Positions 43,870 through 54,336 of a DNA stretch of 64,000 nucleotides are shown piece by piece. The translations under genes were made by a program, and so were the position numbers. Within the stretch, counting starts at the first letter, position 1; each line of letters opens with the position of its first letter. The stretch comes from Diphasiastrum complanatum (Eukaryota > Streptophyta > Lycopodiopsida > Lycopodiales > Lycopodiaceae), in the NCBI GenBank assembly GCA_029204225.1, contig CM055105.1:48929688-48993687 (forward strand), written 5' to 3'. The notes beneath the pieces were generated by a model that worked only from the letters and a program-made list of their open reading frames with translations, did no database searches and was not told the origin of the DNA.

Positions 43870-44625
43870 TTGTCAGGATCTTGAAAAAAACTCAATTTTT
43901 TTTGGCACCTTTTCTTAGATATTTCTAAATATAACCATTGGATCCTCACAAAAATTGAACAGTAACCAGATCTTAGTTAGATCTATCTAAAAAAACTCTT
44001 TGCGAAGGTTACTTCCCAGCAGATCTCAAAAAATCATGGAAAAAGTGCATTTTTTTTGGGGTCTTTTTGCAAAATTTTAAGATTTTTTGGGAAAAAATCC
44101 TTGCAGACTGGTATGCACTTGTATTTCAGTCAGATTCAGTTGCTCACCAAGCTGCAAGAGTTACTTCTCAGGAAAACTCAAAAAATCTTGAAAAAAATGC
44201 ATTTATTTTGTGATTTTTTTTGCAAAATTTTAAGATTTTCTGGGAAAAAACCCCTGCACACTAGTATGCACCTGTATCTCAGTCAGATTCAGCTGCTCAC
44301 CAAGTTGTGAGAGTCACTTCCCAAGAAAACTCAAAAAATCTTGAAAAAGGTGCATTTATTTGTGGTTTTTTTGCAAAATTTTAAGATTTTCTGGGAACAA
44401 ACCCTTGCAGACTGGTATGCACTTGTATCTCAGTCAGATTAACCTGCTCACCAAGCTGCAAGAGCTACTTGTAAAGGAAACTCAAAAAATCTTTATTAAA
44501 GTGCATTTTTCTGTGGGTTTTTTTTTTGCAAAAGTTTAAGATTTTCTGGGAACAAACCCTCACAGACTGGTATGCACTTGTATCTTAGTTAGACTCACCT
44601 GCTCACCAAGCTGCAAGTTGGCTTG
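43870..44625. repeat. 152-bp tandem repeat array, about five copies
   Basis: The marker CTCAAAAAATC occurs at 44025, 44178, 44330 and 44481, spaced 151-153 bases, and a weaker copy precedes at about 43872. Each unit has a T-run, GCAAAATTTTAAGATTTTCT, a TGGTATGCACTTGTAT-type block and GCTCACCAAGCTGCAAGAG. The last copy runs into the end of the family X frame on its right, so the C-terminal codons of that frame are part of a repeat unit. Confidence 0.92.
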
Positions 44626-45829
44626 TTGGATAGCTTGTGAGTCTTTGCCGGTATCTATTGGTCCGGATGTGGCTGCTCCATCACCCCTGTCTATGATGTG
44701 TATGGGTGAGGAGTGTTGCTTTGATGATGTATCAAAGGTCAAACTACCATCTTGGAAGTCTGCCGAGCTCGAAGATGCCAAATGAGATTGTGTACCTTGG
44801 CTCGTTGCTCGTAGTTTCCTCTTGATGGCTCTCCCTCAGATTCGGACTCTTCTGACTCTGTTGCATCTGGAGTTTGCCTCTTGGCCATGAGCTTCTTTCG
44901 GGTCCTCTGTTGTCTTGTGTCAGGTAGCTTCGCCTTGGAGGTATCTGCCTCTTTTGCTGCCAAAGGTCCTTCTGCTACTAGATCTTTTTGGGAGGCTGGT
45001 GGTGTCTGCTGTTTCAACACCAACTTGAGTATACTTCTATTTGGCCTCTTTGGCGCTGGCCCTTGTGGAAATGACATCTGTGTTCTGGATCACTTGGACT
45101 TCGTGGACTCAATTAGTATGTCCCGAGCTTTGTCTGCTATTTGTAGTAACCCATCTAGTTGGTCGTCGTTCATCACCTGCTTCAAAGTGAGATCTGTCAT
45201 GAGAAAACCAAGCATGGTGGTTGGCTGCTTGTTTTTGATGCATTCATGGAGGCAGTTCGAGACAACCTCCCAATCATATAGATTTTGGCCATGCAGTTCT
45301 GAATTTGCCATCATGTGGAACAAGGACACGGGATCCGCATGATCTTAGACTTGTAACGCTGGGTGTATTTGGTTAAGTAAGCACAAGCAGCAACTAGAGC
45401 CTGGTGATTAATAGCATCAAACCGATACTCGTCCTTGGTCTTCCACTTTTCAACAGATGGATCGATGAATTTGAAGTATGTTGTGGTCTCGATCTTCTGC
45501 AATGTTTTGGTGACTACATTCCGTCCTCAAGAAAAACTGAAATTGTGGAGATCTGCACCAGAAATAAATATGTTGTAGACATAGTTTTTGTTGGGAGGAA
45601 CTATGATCTTACATGATTTGGCAGTAGCATTGTAATTGGTGTACGCCATGTGTAACAAATATGGGCTCTGATAACCAGTCAAGATAGGAACTTGAAATTC
45701 AATCTCTTTGAAAAAATGTTGTGCCTGCTGGTACCAGATTGTCATTTCTTGAACATCCAGGTGCCCCATCTGGATATCTATCTTATTTGAATATGGGTCA
45801 TCTGAACCAGAGGACTGGTTGGAGGACAT
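44590..45829 (-). pseudogene. Family X unrecognised protein, copy 1
   Basis: The minus-strand frame starts at 45829 (MSSNQSSGSDD). The conserved N-terminal part reads VQEMTIWYQQAQHFFKEIEF, ILTGYQSPYLLHMAY and IVPPNKNYVYNI. After shifts: YFKFIDPSVEKWKTKDEYRF, ACAYLTKYTQRYKS, MSLFHMMANSELHGQNLYDW and CLHECIKNKQPTTMLGFLM. A basic, Ser/Thr/Lys-rich C-terminal part follows (DTSKAKLPDTRQQRTRKKL, then HSSPIHIIDRGDGA). It is clearly homologous to the frame at 50701-51948. I do not recognise the family; a distant link to plant transposon accessory domains such as PF20167 is possible but unproven. Shifts near 45520, 45330 and 45090 break it. Confidence 0.65.
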
Positions 45830-46730
45830 GTTGGGAATTGAAAAAAAAATGAGACTCTGAAAAAAATGGCACGGTTGAGATTTGAGACAAAGTTAACAAA
45901 GGCTCGGCTCGGTCGACACTGTGACGGGTGGACACGGTTGAGGTGCTGAAGGATGGATGCGGTCAAGATGGTGAAGGATAGACGCGGTCGAGAAGGTGAA
46001 GGATAGACGTGGTCAAAATGGAAGTGAGGGTTTGGTGAAAAGAAGAGGTGTAAAATGGCGCGGTTATGAGGAAGAAGGTGTATGGAGTCAGAATGTGTGT
46101 GTAGGCTATCGATGGTAAATGGAAGTTTGTAGAGACGGAATGGATACGTTATGGTGAGAGGAGAGTGGGTGAGATGGCGATGAAGTTGAAAAACAATAAG
46201 TCTGTGATGGTGATGGTTCTAAAAATGGTGTCTCACAACAGTGAAACTAGAGCGTGATGCATGCTCCATCTGCACTACCCCTCAATGCTTCGATGTGCAA
46301 GAAATTCAAATGGAAAAGTTTTACCATCTAGCGATATTAGGTTTTTAATATCTTTGGTGATGGCGCTCAGACTTGTTTCAAGATGATATCGGGTGATGTC
46401 GATGGACGAAGTGTGTGAAGGAGGAGTGATCGATGGAGTGTATGAGCGCCAGAATTGAATATGTTTGCAAGAATATCGCCAAAAAGTAGTCGCATGAAGG
46501 CTCCAATATTCACACATTGTTGAGGTAAGAATGTGTTTGTTTTTTATGTATTTATGGTCATTCTTTGATTCTCCTCGGTCAAGATTTTTAAAAGTGCCCG
46601 TCTCGGTTGACATCGTAATGGGAAGACACGGTTGAGATTTCATAAAATCTTGAGGAATGGCGTTGTCACGGCCCGGTCGAGATTTGAAGTTTGAGACTCG
46701 ATCGAGATGGTAAGCAGGTGACTCAGTTGA
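45830..46730 (-). repeat. Family X leader, copy 1, with two minisatellite blocks
   Basis: Immediately before the ATG at 45829 lie degenerate repeats of CGGTYGAGATGGTGAAGGAT type (about 45895-46020). A second block with the same core is at about 46590-46730. About 0.6 kb of unique sequence between them includes GATGGCGCTC and CGCCA words also present between the two blocks of copy 2. No gene in it. Confidence 0.7.
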
Positions 46731-47243
46731 TGTTAAAAATTCACAATTCTAGCTTGACTAGTTTTGATCATATGACTTGTAAATAGTTAGATGGTTATGA
46801 TGTGGCTTGTCACACGTGCCAAATAGCATAGGATTCCATTCATAAGGATGTTCTCAAGTAAACCTAAGTGATAGAACCTTTGGAATGAGTCCAAATCATG
46901 CTTAGATACAAGAGAAAAAAAGTAGGAGCTATTTTTGATAGTTTTTGCATTGTTGAGGGATCTCCAAGATTCGAACCCTAAATTGGTAGGGATGAAAGGT
47001 CCACCAAAATTACCATTAGGGGTAGGTTTAGGGCTACTCATACCTGCCCAAAACCGTGATGGATCATGAATATATAGGCGATGATATCTCACCAAAATCA
47101 ATCAAGCAATTTCATGATTTTTCTCTCATAATGGTGCAATGCTCTCTATGTTTATAATTGTTTGAGTTTTTGTGATTCCTAATGATTATAGGATTGAATG
47201 TAGGTCTGGTGTACAATACTCAGACTGTGGGAAGCCGTACTTT
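46731..47243 (+). repeat. Copia A-type LTR fragment
   Basis: Starts TGTTAAAAATTCAC and ends CCGTACTTT. It is the reverse-orientation counterpart of 6113-6639 with the last few bases missing. It abuts an LTR of family B with no gap. Confidence 0.85.
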
Positions 47244-48070
47244 TGTTGGATTTATTACTTCTACTCTCCTTAAATCCCATTTTAATCTGCCTCCATTCAT
47301 GCTGCATATTTACTAACGTTGTCGCGCAGCCTGCATATTTACACGCAAATTCGCATAGATGAATAAAAGGCAAAAGAATCGCGACACTGTGTTTTTACAT
47401 AGGTTATGGTGACAGGCGAAACGTCATCACCAACGGTCACTTCAGCACTGACTGATGTTGCACCTTTTCATGCTCACCCCATGCAGCTGCGCTAATAGAC
47501 TGGACAATGACTGTGGCCACCCACGATCTCTTACAGACAACACATCCACTGTACTTTCCACGTATGCACACCTATACTATAATATATACATACTGGATAC
47601 CATTTGTGTATTCAGGTGAATGGGAGAATAAGTTGATGAGTAAAGAGACAGGTATAGAAATAGACGAAATAGATGCCCTGGGCATTGATTCTTCATTCTT
47701 GTCAGAATTAAGGTTTCATCCCTCTTTACAGATTGAAATAAGTTTTGTAGGGCACGCGGTTTCGTCCGCTATTATCTTGTACTCTACCATATTATTGACA
47801 TGTATACATGATATACTTAATCTGATACAACTCTTTGTTCTGCATTCAGATCCGTGTTAATATAGCTATGCTTATTCTTCATTCTGTCTGATCTTTCTAG
47901 TTGTTTCTTCTGGTAATAGTCGACTAACATTTAGTCTCGTCTTTTGCGAATCATTCGCGACTAATCATCAATCGAGCACAATCTAGCTCTTTGAGAATCA
48001 TTCGCGACATATAATTTGTCTTGCTATTCGCGACAAATTATTCTTCTGGTGCTTCATCATTAATGCTTGG
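47244..48070 (+). repeat. Copia B-type LTR fragment
   Basis: Begins TGTTGGATTTATTAC exactly at 47244 and matches 14696 downwards to about 13917 in reverse orientation. The match ends at AATGCTTGG (48070). TCGCGA-centred imperfect palindromes such as GCGAATCATTCGCG are repeated here (47948-48060). Confidence 0.85.
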
Positions 48071-48100
48071 TGTTCACAGATTCTCTAAATCTGTGAACAC
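48070..48100. repeat. Perfect 13-bp hairpin at the LTR breakpoint
   Basis: GTGTTCACAGATT, five-base loop CTCTA, AATCTGTGAACAC: perfectly complementary arms. The homology to the family B LTR ends exactly where the left arm begins. Confidence 0.95.
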
Positions 48101-49156
48101 GGTTCTTGGATTTCTTTACCTCTTCTTTAGTTACGGTTCTTTATGGTTTTTCTTCTTATTAGAACAGTTACAAGCAGAAGCGTTACTCCAATTTCAATAT
48201 GGATTTCCCAAACTGTCAGTGGGAGACACAGTTCCGATGCTAAGCTACATGCAGAAACCAACCATGTAACCATCTTTAGCTCAAGAGGATCAACGTTTTG
48301 GAACAGGGAGCAGACCTACCACTATCTACTGAATAAAAAATCAATCAAGAACAAGATTAACTACTGAACAAGAAACAAGAAACTAGATTCCTAACAGCAT
48401 TTGACAGTCCAAGAATCAAGAAACACTCATTTCTTGATGCTTAGAATTCCCAAGAACAATCAAGAACTGAAAAGTAAGAGAGTATGCAAGATCTACACCA
48501 CTATTCCAGCCTATTTAGTTTACTTGCATGTTGATTTCTACCTTATTCCATAAACAAGAAGTGAATTCTAATCCACAACTAAGCAAGAAACTAGAAAACA
48601 GAAAACTAGTTAATCCACAAAGCAAGGAATTCAAGCATGCTCATAGAAATTTCACTCAAGAACATTGCCATGAACAAGGAGCTTAGCAATCATCAAGAAC
48701 TCGCGGAGGATCCTCTTTATTTGCTCAAGAGAACTTGACATTACATTCAAAGCTCCCTCACAAGAGAGGGGAGCCCTTAAAGAAGCAAGAAGGCTGCCCA
48801 TGTGGAGCCCAAGTGGCAATTCTACCAAATTGAAAATTACATGTGGAATTTGCCCTTCCACTAAAGGTCACCATCAAAAGGTGGCTCACTCTAACTAATT
48901 TAAGGGGGATCTAAATCTATTTGCAAAGCCTAGAAAATATGACTAGCTCCTACATGGTCATTCCTTCTTTGGGATACACCATGTAGGCTCACATAGATAA
49001 CTCACTGTCTTCCTAGCTAGTACTTCCTCGGCTCTCATGCTCGGCTCTCAGCTTCTTCTGATCTCCTCCTTCTGAGACCTCCTCGGTCATGGGTGAGAGA
49101 TAACTTGTGTCTTCAGCTTGGTTCGGCATCTGGGGATTCTCTGGAATCTGCTAACA
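48101..49156 (-). repeat. Possible LTR of the family X copy 2 element
   Basis: The minus strand at 49156 reads TGTTAGCAGATTCC directly after a purine-rich AGGGGTGGATAA. This looks like a polypurine tract and LTR start for an element running leftwards, the same direction as the coding frames to its right. The far end of the LTR is not defined, and no second copy is in the window. Confidence 0.35.
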
Positions 49157-49170
49157 TTATCCACCCCTAA

Positions 49171-50192
49171 TCTGTTGCAGGACCCACTACAACACCGGTG
49201 ATGTCTTCCGCCTGGCACTTGGAAAATCGTGGATCTTTGTTCGCTTCCGTAAAACCAGGTGCTTATTGTCCGCAAAACTTATTCTTCAAAATTGAAAGTC
49301 TCTCAATTGGCCGCTACATACCAGCCCTCTTGAGAACTTCTTGTAAGTCCTGCTCGCCTCGTTGTCGGGCTGTCTGCTTTCGTTCGCCCATCTTTCATCC
49401 TAGGGCTTCAAAAACCTGGAAGCGGATCTTGCTTCCGAAATTGAGGGGCCCCAGATATTCTCTTATCTTCTCCACGAAGCCCATTTCCTGCCAGTCTTCC
49501 ACCATGGTCACATAGTGTGACGACATGAAGGCCGCTCTGTACTATAGCCTGGCCATCATTTCATGGTCTTCTTCTGATTGGAGGGCTACATTTGGGTTGA
49601 TTTTGATGGGCTCCAAGCCTCGATCCCAGAAACACTCTTGCTGCATAAAAAAGGCCATGGATCTGCAATATTTGGCACTTTCCTGCACGCAAAGATCGGC
49701 ACTTGATTTGTATTTATGCCCGAAGTCGAGTAACTGCAGCCTCAGATCATCTGGGGTGGTTATCTATGAAATTCCCGAGATGACTGGCCAGTTTACCACC
49801 TCTACTCGCGGATTTTCCACCAGCCATGGGTTTTTGCGTTTGAGTGGCATGTAGAAAGGATCCACTCGCTTCCAAGCCGGTGCCTTCAAATATTCTTGAA
49901 TCGCCTACTATCCTTCAGGACCTTATTCCGCCATTCTAGTTGCGGTTGTAACGCGGCAATGATCTCGGCCCTGGTGGAGTATTGGCTTTGATCAATGTCT
50001 TCTTTTCATGTTGGGAGGGTATTTTCTTTCAAACTTTTCTGATTCCCTTGTATCAGCCAATTTGCCTCTGGGCCTGGTAGGGGAATTTGTCCTACGCGAC
50101 TGGGATGGCCTTGCCAGATAATCATCTAGGGCCTTGGTGCATGTATCTTTCTCTTTTGCTCGCTCACTTGTCAACGGCTCAGTTGCGCTCAT
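49171..50192 (-). pseudogene. Unrecognised coding frame downstream of family X copy 2
   Basis: The minus strand from 50192 reads MSATEPLTSERAKEKD and a basic Ser/Arg-rich stretch, then after a shift AEIIAALQPQLEWRNKVL, then in a third frame a long conserved-looking region. That region contains EYLKAPAWKRVDPFYMPLKR, NPWLVENPRVEVVNWPVISG, LLDFGHKYKSS, CRSMAFFMQQECFWDRGLEP and MVEDWQEMGFVEKIREYLG. Within 49920-49200 the frame is interrupted only by single stops (TAG, TAG, TGA near 49768, 49543 and 49399), as expected for recent point-mutation decay of a real gene. The family is not recognised. Confidence 0.45.
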
Positions 50193-50700
50193 GTCTTGCC
50201 TGGGCGAGAATCATCTTGTCTCTGGTTGATCCGCCATGAAGTCATCATCACCCCCCATGTCTGTGTTAGTTTCTGGAAGGTCAGGGATGGAATGATCTGG
50301 AGAGAGGGGTGCGGGGGTGATAGGTTTAGGAGGAGGTGGGATCAGCAAGTTATACGCCGCACTGGAGGAGTGGAGTTGTTGGAGCAACTCGTCCCGTCGG
50401 GCTTTGTAGATGTCAGCTGGGCCTTTTGATGGGCCCCCATTATTTTGCTAGGAGGCGATGGAGAGAGGGAAGATGAAAGAATCGGGTAAGTTGGAATGAA
50501 TGTTTCGGAAAAGTTGAAAGCAGAGTAGGAGGAGGGGTTGAAAGTGGGAGGGGGTTGGAAAAAAATTCTGGAAGTAGCCTCGGCTCTCTGGCCACCCGAT
50601 CCCGAGCTATCGCCTGAAGGGTGGATTTGCCCGCCTTGATTCCCTGCTCCATCATTCCCATCATCAACCCGTGGCTTTGTTACTTGAGCACCTGCTAGGC
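50193..50700 (-). other. Spacer between the two family X copy 2 frames
   Basis: Pro/Ser-rich open pieces on the minus strand (for example 50667-50440) probably continue the low-complexity C-terminus of the upstream frame. No recognised domain. Confidence 0.3.
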
Positions 50701-51948
50701 CTATGGTTGTTGAGCCGCTTCCGTGACTTGGGGACTGGATATCTCCACTCCTCCCCCACCAAAATCTTGTGCCATTGGTGATGTTGTTGGCGTTGGCGTG
50801 GTAATTAATGTGGGTGGGGTGGTGACTTCGTCTGGTGGAGTAGCAGGGTGTGAGGTGGACATCTGTTGGGCTGCTGCTGATGTCGTTGCTCCATCACCCC
50901 CGTCAATGACATGTGAGGGTGATGAGTGCTGTTGTGATGCCATGGATGAGCTGCCATCATTTGAGGGAGAACCATCTGAAGCTGATCCCACTGTTGATGT
51001 GCTCTCAGCTTGAAGATTCTTTTGCATTCTTTGTTGCCGTGTGTCAGGCAACTGGGCCTTGGAGGTATCGGCCTCTTGAGCTTCGGATGTTACAGCTGCT
51101 AGTGGATCCGGTTGTGGGCTTGTTTGCCTCTGTACTAGTGGGAGTATACTTGTCTTGATTCTTTTAGGTTGGGATCCCGATGGAGAGGTAGCTCTTGATC
51201 GTGCACGCTTGGACTTTTTGGACTCAATGGGGATGTCCCATGCCTTGTCCACAAGCTACAGTTGTTGTTGAAGCTTTGGCCCGTTCTGTACTTGGTGAAG
51301 AGTGATATCTATTATAAGATATCCCAATATTGTGATAGGTTGCTTGTTCTTAATGCAGTCATGTAGGCAGTTCGAAGCAAACTGTGCCCAATCATAGAGG
51401 TTCTGGGCATGCAGTCGTGAATCTGCCATCATGTGAAATAGGGACATGGGTACCCTCAGCACTTTTGTCCATGGTTTTTGTGTGCACCTGATGAGATAGG
51501 CACATGCTTCTTGGAGTTGCTGGTCATTGATGGCTTCCACTCTGTACCCATCCTTATTCTTCCACTTGGTCACAAAGGGATCGATGTACTTGAAGTATCT
51601 CGTTTGCTCTATCTTGTGGAGTGTCCTTGAGATAGTATTTGGTCATTGCGCGAACCCATAAGGTTGCAAGTCGGCTGCCGCAAAAGATACATTATAAACA
51701 TAATTCCTGATAGGTGGAACCATGAGTTGGCATGACCTGGTCGTTGCATGATAGTTGGCATATGCCATGTGTACCAGGTACGAGCTTTGATAACTTGTCA
51801 GGATAGGGATCTGGAATTCAATTTCCTTGAAGAAGGACTCCGCCTACTGGTACCATGTCTGTATCTCTATAAGATCTAACTTGGACAGTTGGATGTCGAG
51901 CTTACTCGCTTCGGGATCTGTAGAACTGGAACTGGGATTGGACGACAT
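50701..51948 (-). pseudogene. Family X unrecognised protein, copy 2
   Basis: The frame starts at 51948 (MSSNPSSSSTD) and stays in one frame for about 416 codons, broken only by stops. The conserved N-terminal part reads IEIQTWYQ, stop, AESFFKEIEFQIPILTSYQS, YLVHMAYANYHATTRSC, VPPIRNYVYNV, YFKYIDPFVTKWKNKDGYR, MSLFHMMADSRLHAQNLYDW and NCLHDCIKNKQPITILGYL. The tail is basic then Ser/Thr/Pro-rich (QLPDTRQQRMQKNLQ, TTPPTLITTPTPTT, AQDFGGGG). The stop after WYQ corresponds to a Gln codon in copy 1 (CAG to TAG), as C-to-T decay of methylated DNA would give. N-terminal parts of the two copies match at well over half of positions by eye. Confidence 0.7.
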
Positions 51949-52010
51949 GGTGGAGAAATGGAAAAAATAAGGTTCTAGAAAAAACTGGTTCGGTTGAGAG
52001 TGTAGACAGT

Positions 52011-52455
52011 GTGAAACCTTCGGTTGAGATTTGGTGGGTTGGCGTCGGTTGAGATTTGGAGGATTGGCGTCAATTGAGATTTGAAGATTTGATGTCATTT
52101 GAGATTTGAAGATTTGGCGTCGGTTGAGATTTGGAGGATTGGCTCGGTTGAGATTTGAAGATTTGGCGTCGGTTGAGATTTGGAGAATTGGCGTCGGTTG
52201 AGATTTCAAGATTTGGAGTCGGTTGAGATTTGAAGATTTGGCGTCGGTTGAGATGTGAAGATTTGGCGTCGGTTGAGATTTGAAGATTTGGCATCGGTTG
52301 AGATTTGAAGATTTGGCGTCGGTTGAGATTTGGAGAATTGGCGTCGGTTGAGATTTGAAGATTTGGCGTCGGTTGAGATTTGAAGATTTGGTGTCGGTTG
52401 AGATGTGAAGGAGTGGCTCCGGTCGAGATGTGAAGGAGTGGCTCTGGTCGAGACA
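52011..52455. repeat. 25-bp minisatellite, proximal block, copy 2
   Basis: About seventeen copies of CGGTTGAGATTTGAAGATTTGGCGT-type units, 25 bases each, starting about 60 bases before the family X ATG. Because 25 is not a multiple of three, two overlapping open frames arise on the minus strand here; they are not genes. Confidence 0.95.
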
Positions 52456-53036
52456 AAAGTGGCGGTGCACAGGGGTATAGAATATGTGTGGAAGTTGGTT
52501 GTGTTGGATAGAATGGTGTGGGTGGCAAATGAAATATGATGTAAATAAGGGTGGGAGCATAATGAGGTGGAGTTAAGAAGGATGGAGAGTGGAATATCAG
52601 AAAGTGGAGGTGTTTGACAAGGGTGGTAATGTTATAGAGGTGGATATGTGTGAGGAATGAAGTGGGTTGAAAATATACAGTTTGTGATAGTGATTTGGAT
52701 GATATTCAATAGTGTAATGTGAGCGTGATGAGTGCTCATGTGACACTAACCCTCAGCATGCGAAAACTTGTAATATGATGTATTTTGTCGGTGACGTTAG
52801 GTTGTAAAGTTTCGGTGATGGCGCTCGCAAGGGAGTGGTAACGATGGTGGTTGATAGATTGTAGAGATGGTGTGAAGATGATAACTGAAGGATTGAATAG
52901 TCGAGCGCCATGATCGGTCACAATAGCAAGAAAATCGTCGCAGATCGTCGCCAGAAAACGCTTGAGTTCGCACTTCGCTGAGGTGCGAATGGCGTCGGGG
53001 TGAGGCCATTTGTTGTCGTCGTCGTCTGGTTGCGAG
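52456..53036. other. Unique part of the family X leader, copy 2
   Basis: No gene; shares GATGGCGCTC and CGCCA words with the leader of copy 1. Confidence 0.35.
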
Positions 53037-53157
53037 CGAGATGGGACGTGCCGGTTCGTGAAATTTGAATGTAGGTCCTCTGGTTGCAATCTGAACAGAG
53101 TGCTCCGGTTGATATCTAAGCAAAGTGCTCCGGTTGAGATTTGAGCAGAGTGCTCCG
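53037..53157. repeat. 25-bp minisatellite, distal block, copy 2
   Basis: Three to four units of GTGCTCCGGTTGAGATTTGAGCAGA type. The block ends exactly where the TGTTAGCC repeat of the next element begins. Confidence 0.8.
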
Positions 53158-54336
53158 TGTTAGCCGATATTTCTGCACGGAAAATCGGGCTAATATTGAA
53201 GTTTAAGTTTGCAATAATTGAAAAAAACCAGCATGTAAAACCCGGATATTAAAGAAAAATCGGCACAAATTTGCCTTAGAATTGGGTCTTAGCCCGCCCT
53301 GAAGTGGCTAGACACAGTTTAAAAGTAAGAAACTGACTTTCGAAAAAATCGTCAAAAATATTTTGTGGTCAAGTTTTGTAAGACCGAGCCAAAAGTTCCG
53401 GTCCACCTAGAATTGGGTCCCAGCCCGTCCTAAAAGAGGCTAGAGCAAATTTTGAGGCCTTAGAAATGGCCGGTAAATATTTTACGGCTTTTCAAAAAAA
53501 TGGCCAGTTGTAAAAAGTTAGCCGGTATGACCGTGCTAAAATCTCACCATGTACTGAGTCCAATTTTACTAATATATGATCACTCAGTGTATTTTTCAGG
53601 GAAACTGTGTTGTCGTGGGAGCCCTAGTCATGAATGCCAAAAAAGTCTACCCCAGTCAAAGAGCCATCAAAGAAAAATATCTATCGGGCAGAACCCAAGC
53701 TGTGAATTGTGGGCAATACTTAAAATTGGCAGAAATCCTAACGAGCAAAATTGGGCAAATTATGGGAAATGGGCAAAGTACGCAAATCAGTCGGTAATCC
53801 CGAGAAACCAAAAACCAAAAGTCGGTCGTACTCGCTGTAAAGAAAAGAAAAATCAAATGAAGGGCTAAACAAAACAAAGGACCAAGGACCAAGGAAATGG
53901 AGGGCACCTTAGGTGGAGTAGGGGCTTGACAAAAGTCCTCAACCACCTTTTGGATAATAAATGTAAACAAGACTTTAGGACCTAGAGGGCCTAAAAGATA
54001 TTTTCTCTAGCTTTTGACTAAGAGAGCATCTTGGCTAGTTTTGGAAGGGGGCCTTAAATGGCACCAACCCCTACACCCTCAAGGAGACCACTTGATGTAC
54101 TTGCCAATGGGTGTTGGACAAATGGACAAATGGACAAAAGGGCTCGAAGGGCATGAAAATTGGCAAAGCCTCATTTTGAAGGGGGACACTTGGGATTTAC
54201 TATAAAAGGAGGCCACTCTTTGTGTTAAGATATAGTTGGAGTGATTGAGTTTGATGTGATAGTTAAGGATTGAGAAAGTTGGATAATAATGTGATAGTGA
54301 GTTGATAGTCGGATTTGATGAGTTTGATGTGATAGT
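53158..54336 (+). repeat. Element Y left direct repeat, first part
   Basis: Near-identical to 62017-63191 over about 1.18 kb, with scattered substitutions and small indels. Both contain the same short frames on both strands, which are shadows. A run of GATAGTTAAG- and TTTGATGTGATAG-type words lies at the end. Confidence 0.92.

Noticed and set aside
52011-52455. CRISPR-like array
   Set aside because: Units are contiguous 25-bp repeats with no unique spacers, in a eukaryotic retrotransposon setting.
51844-52560. Overlapping frames of 238 and 152 codons on the minus strand with repeated SQPTPILQISTDA-like units
   Set aside because: Produced by the 25-bp minisatellite lacking stops in two frames; no domain and no independent support.
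53500-53970. Frames of 73-122 codons on both strands, repeated at 62359-62826
   Set aside because: They are conserved only because they lie in the direct repeats; differences include frame-affecting indels and no domain is recognisable.
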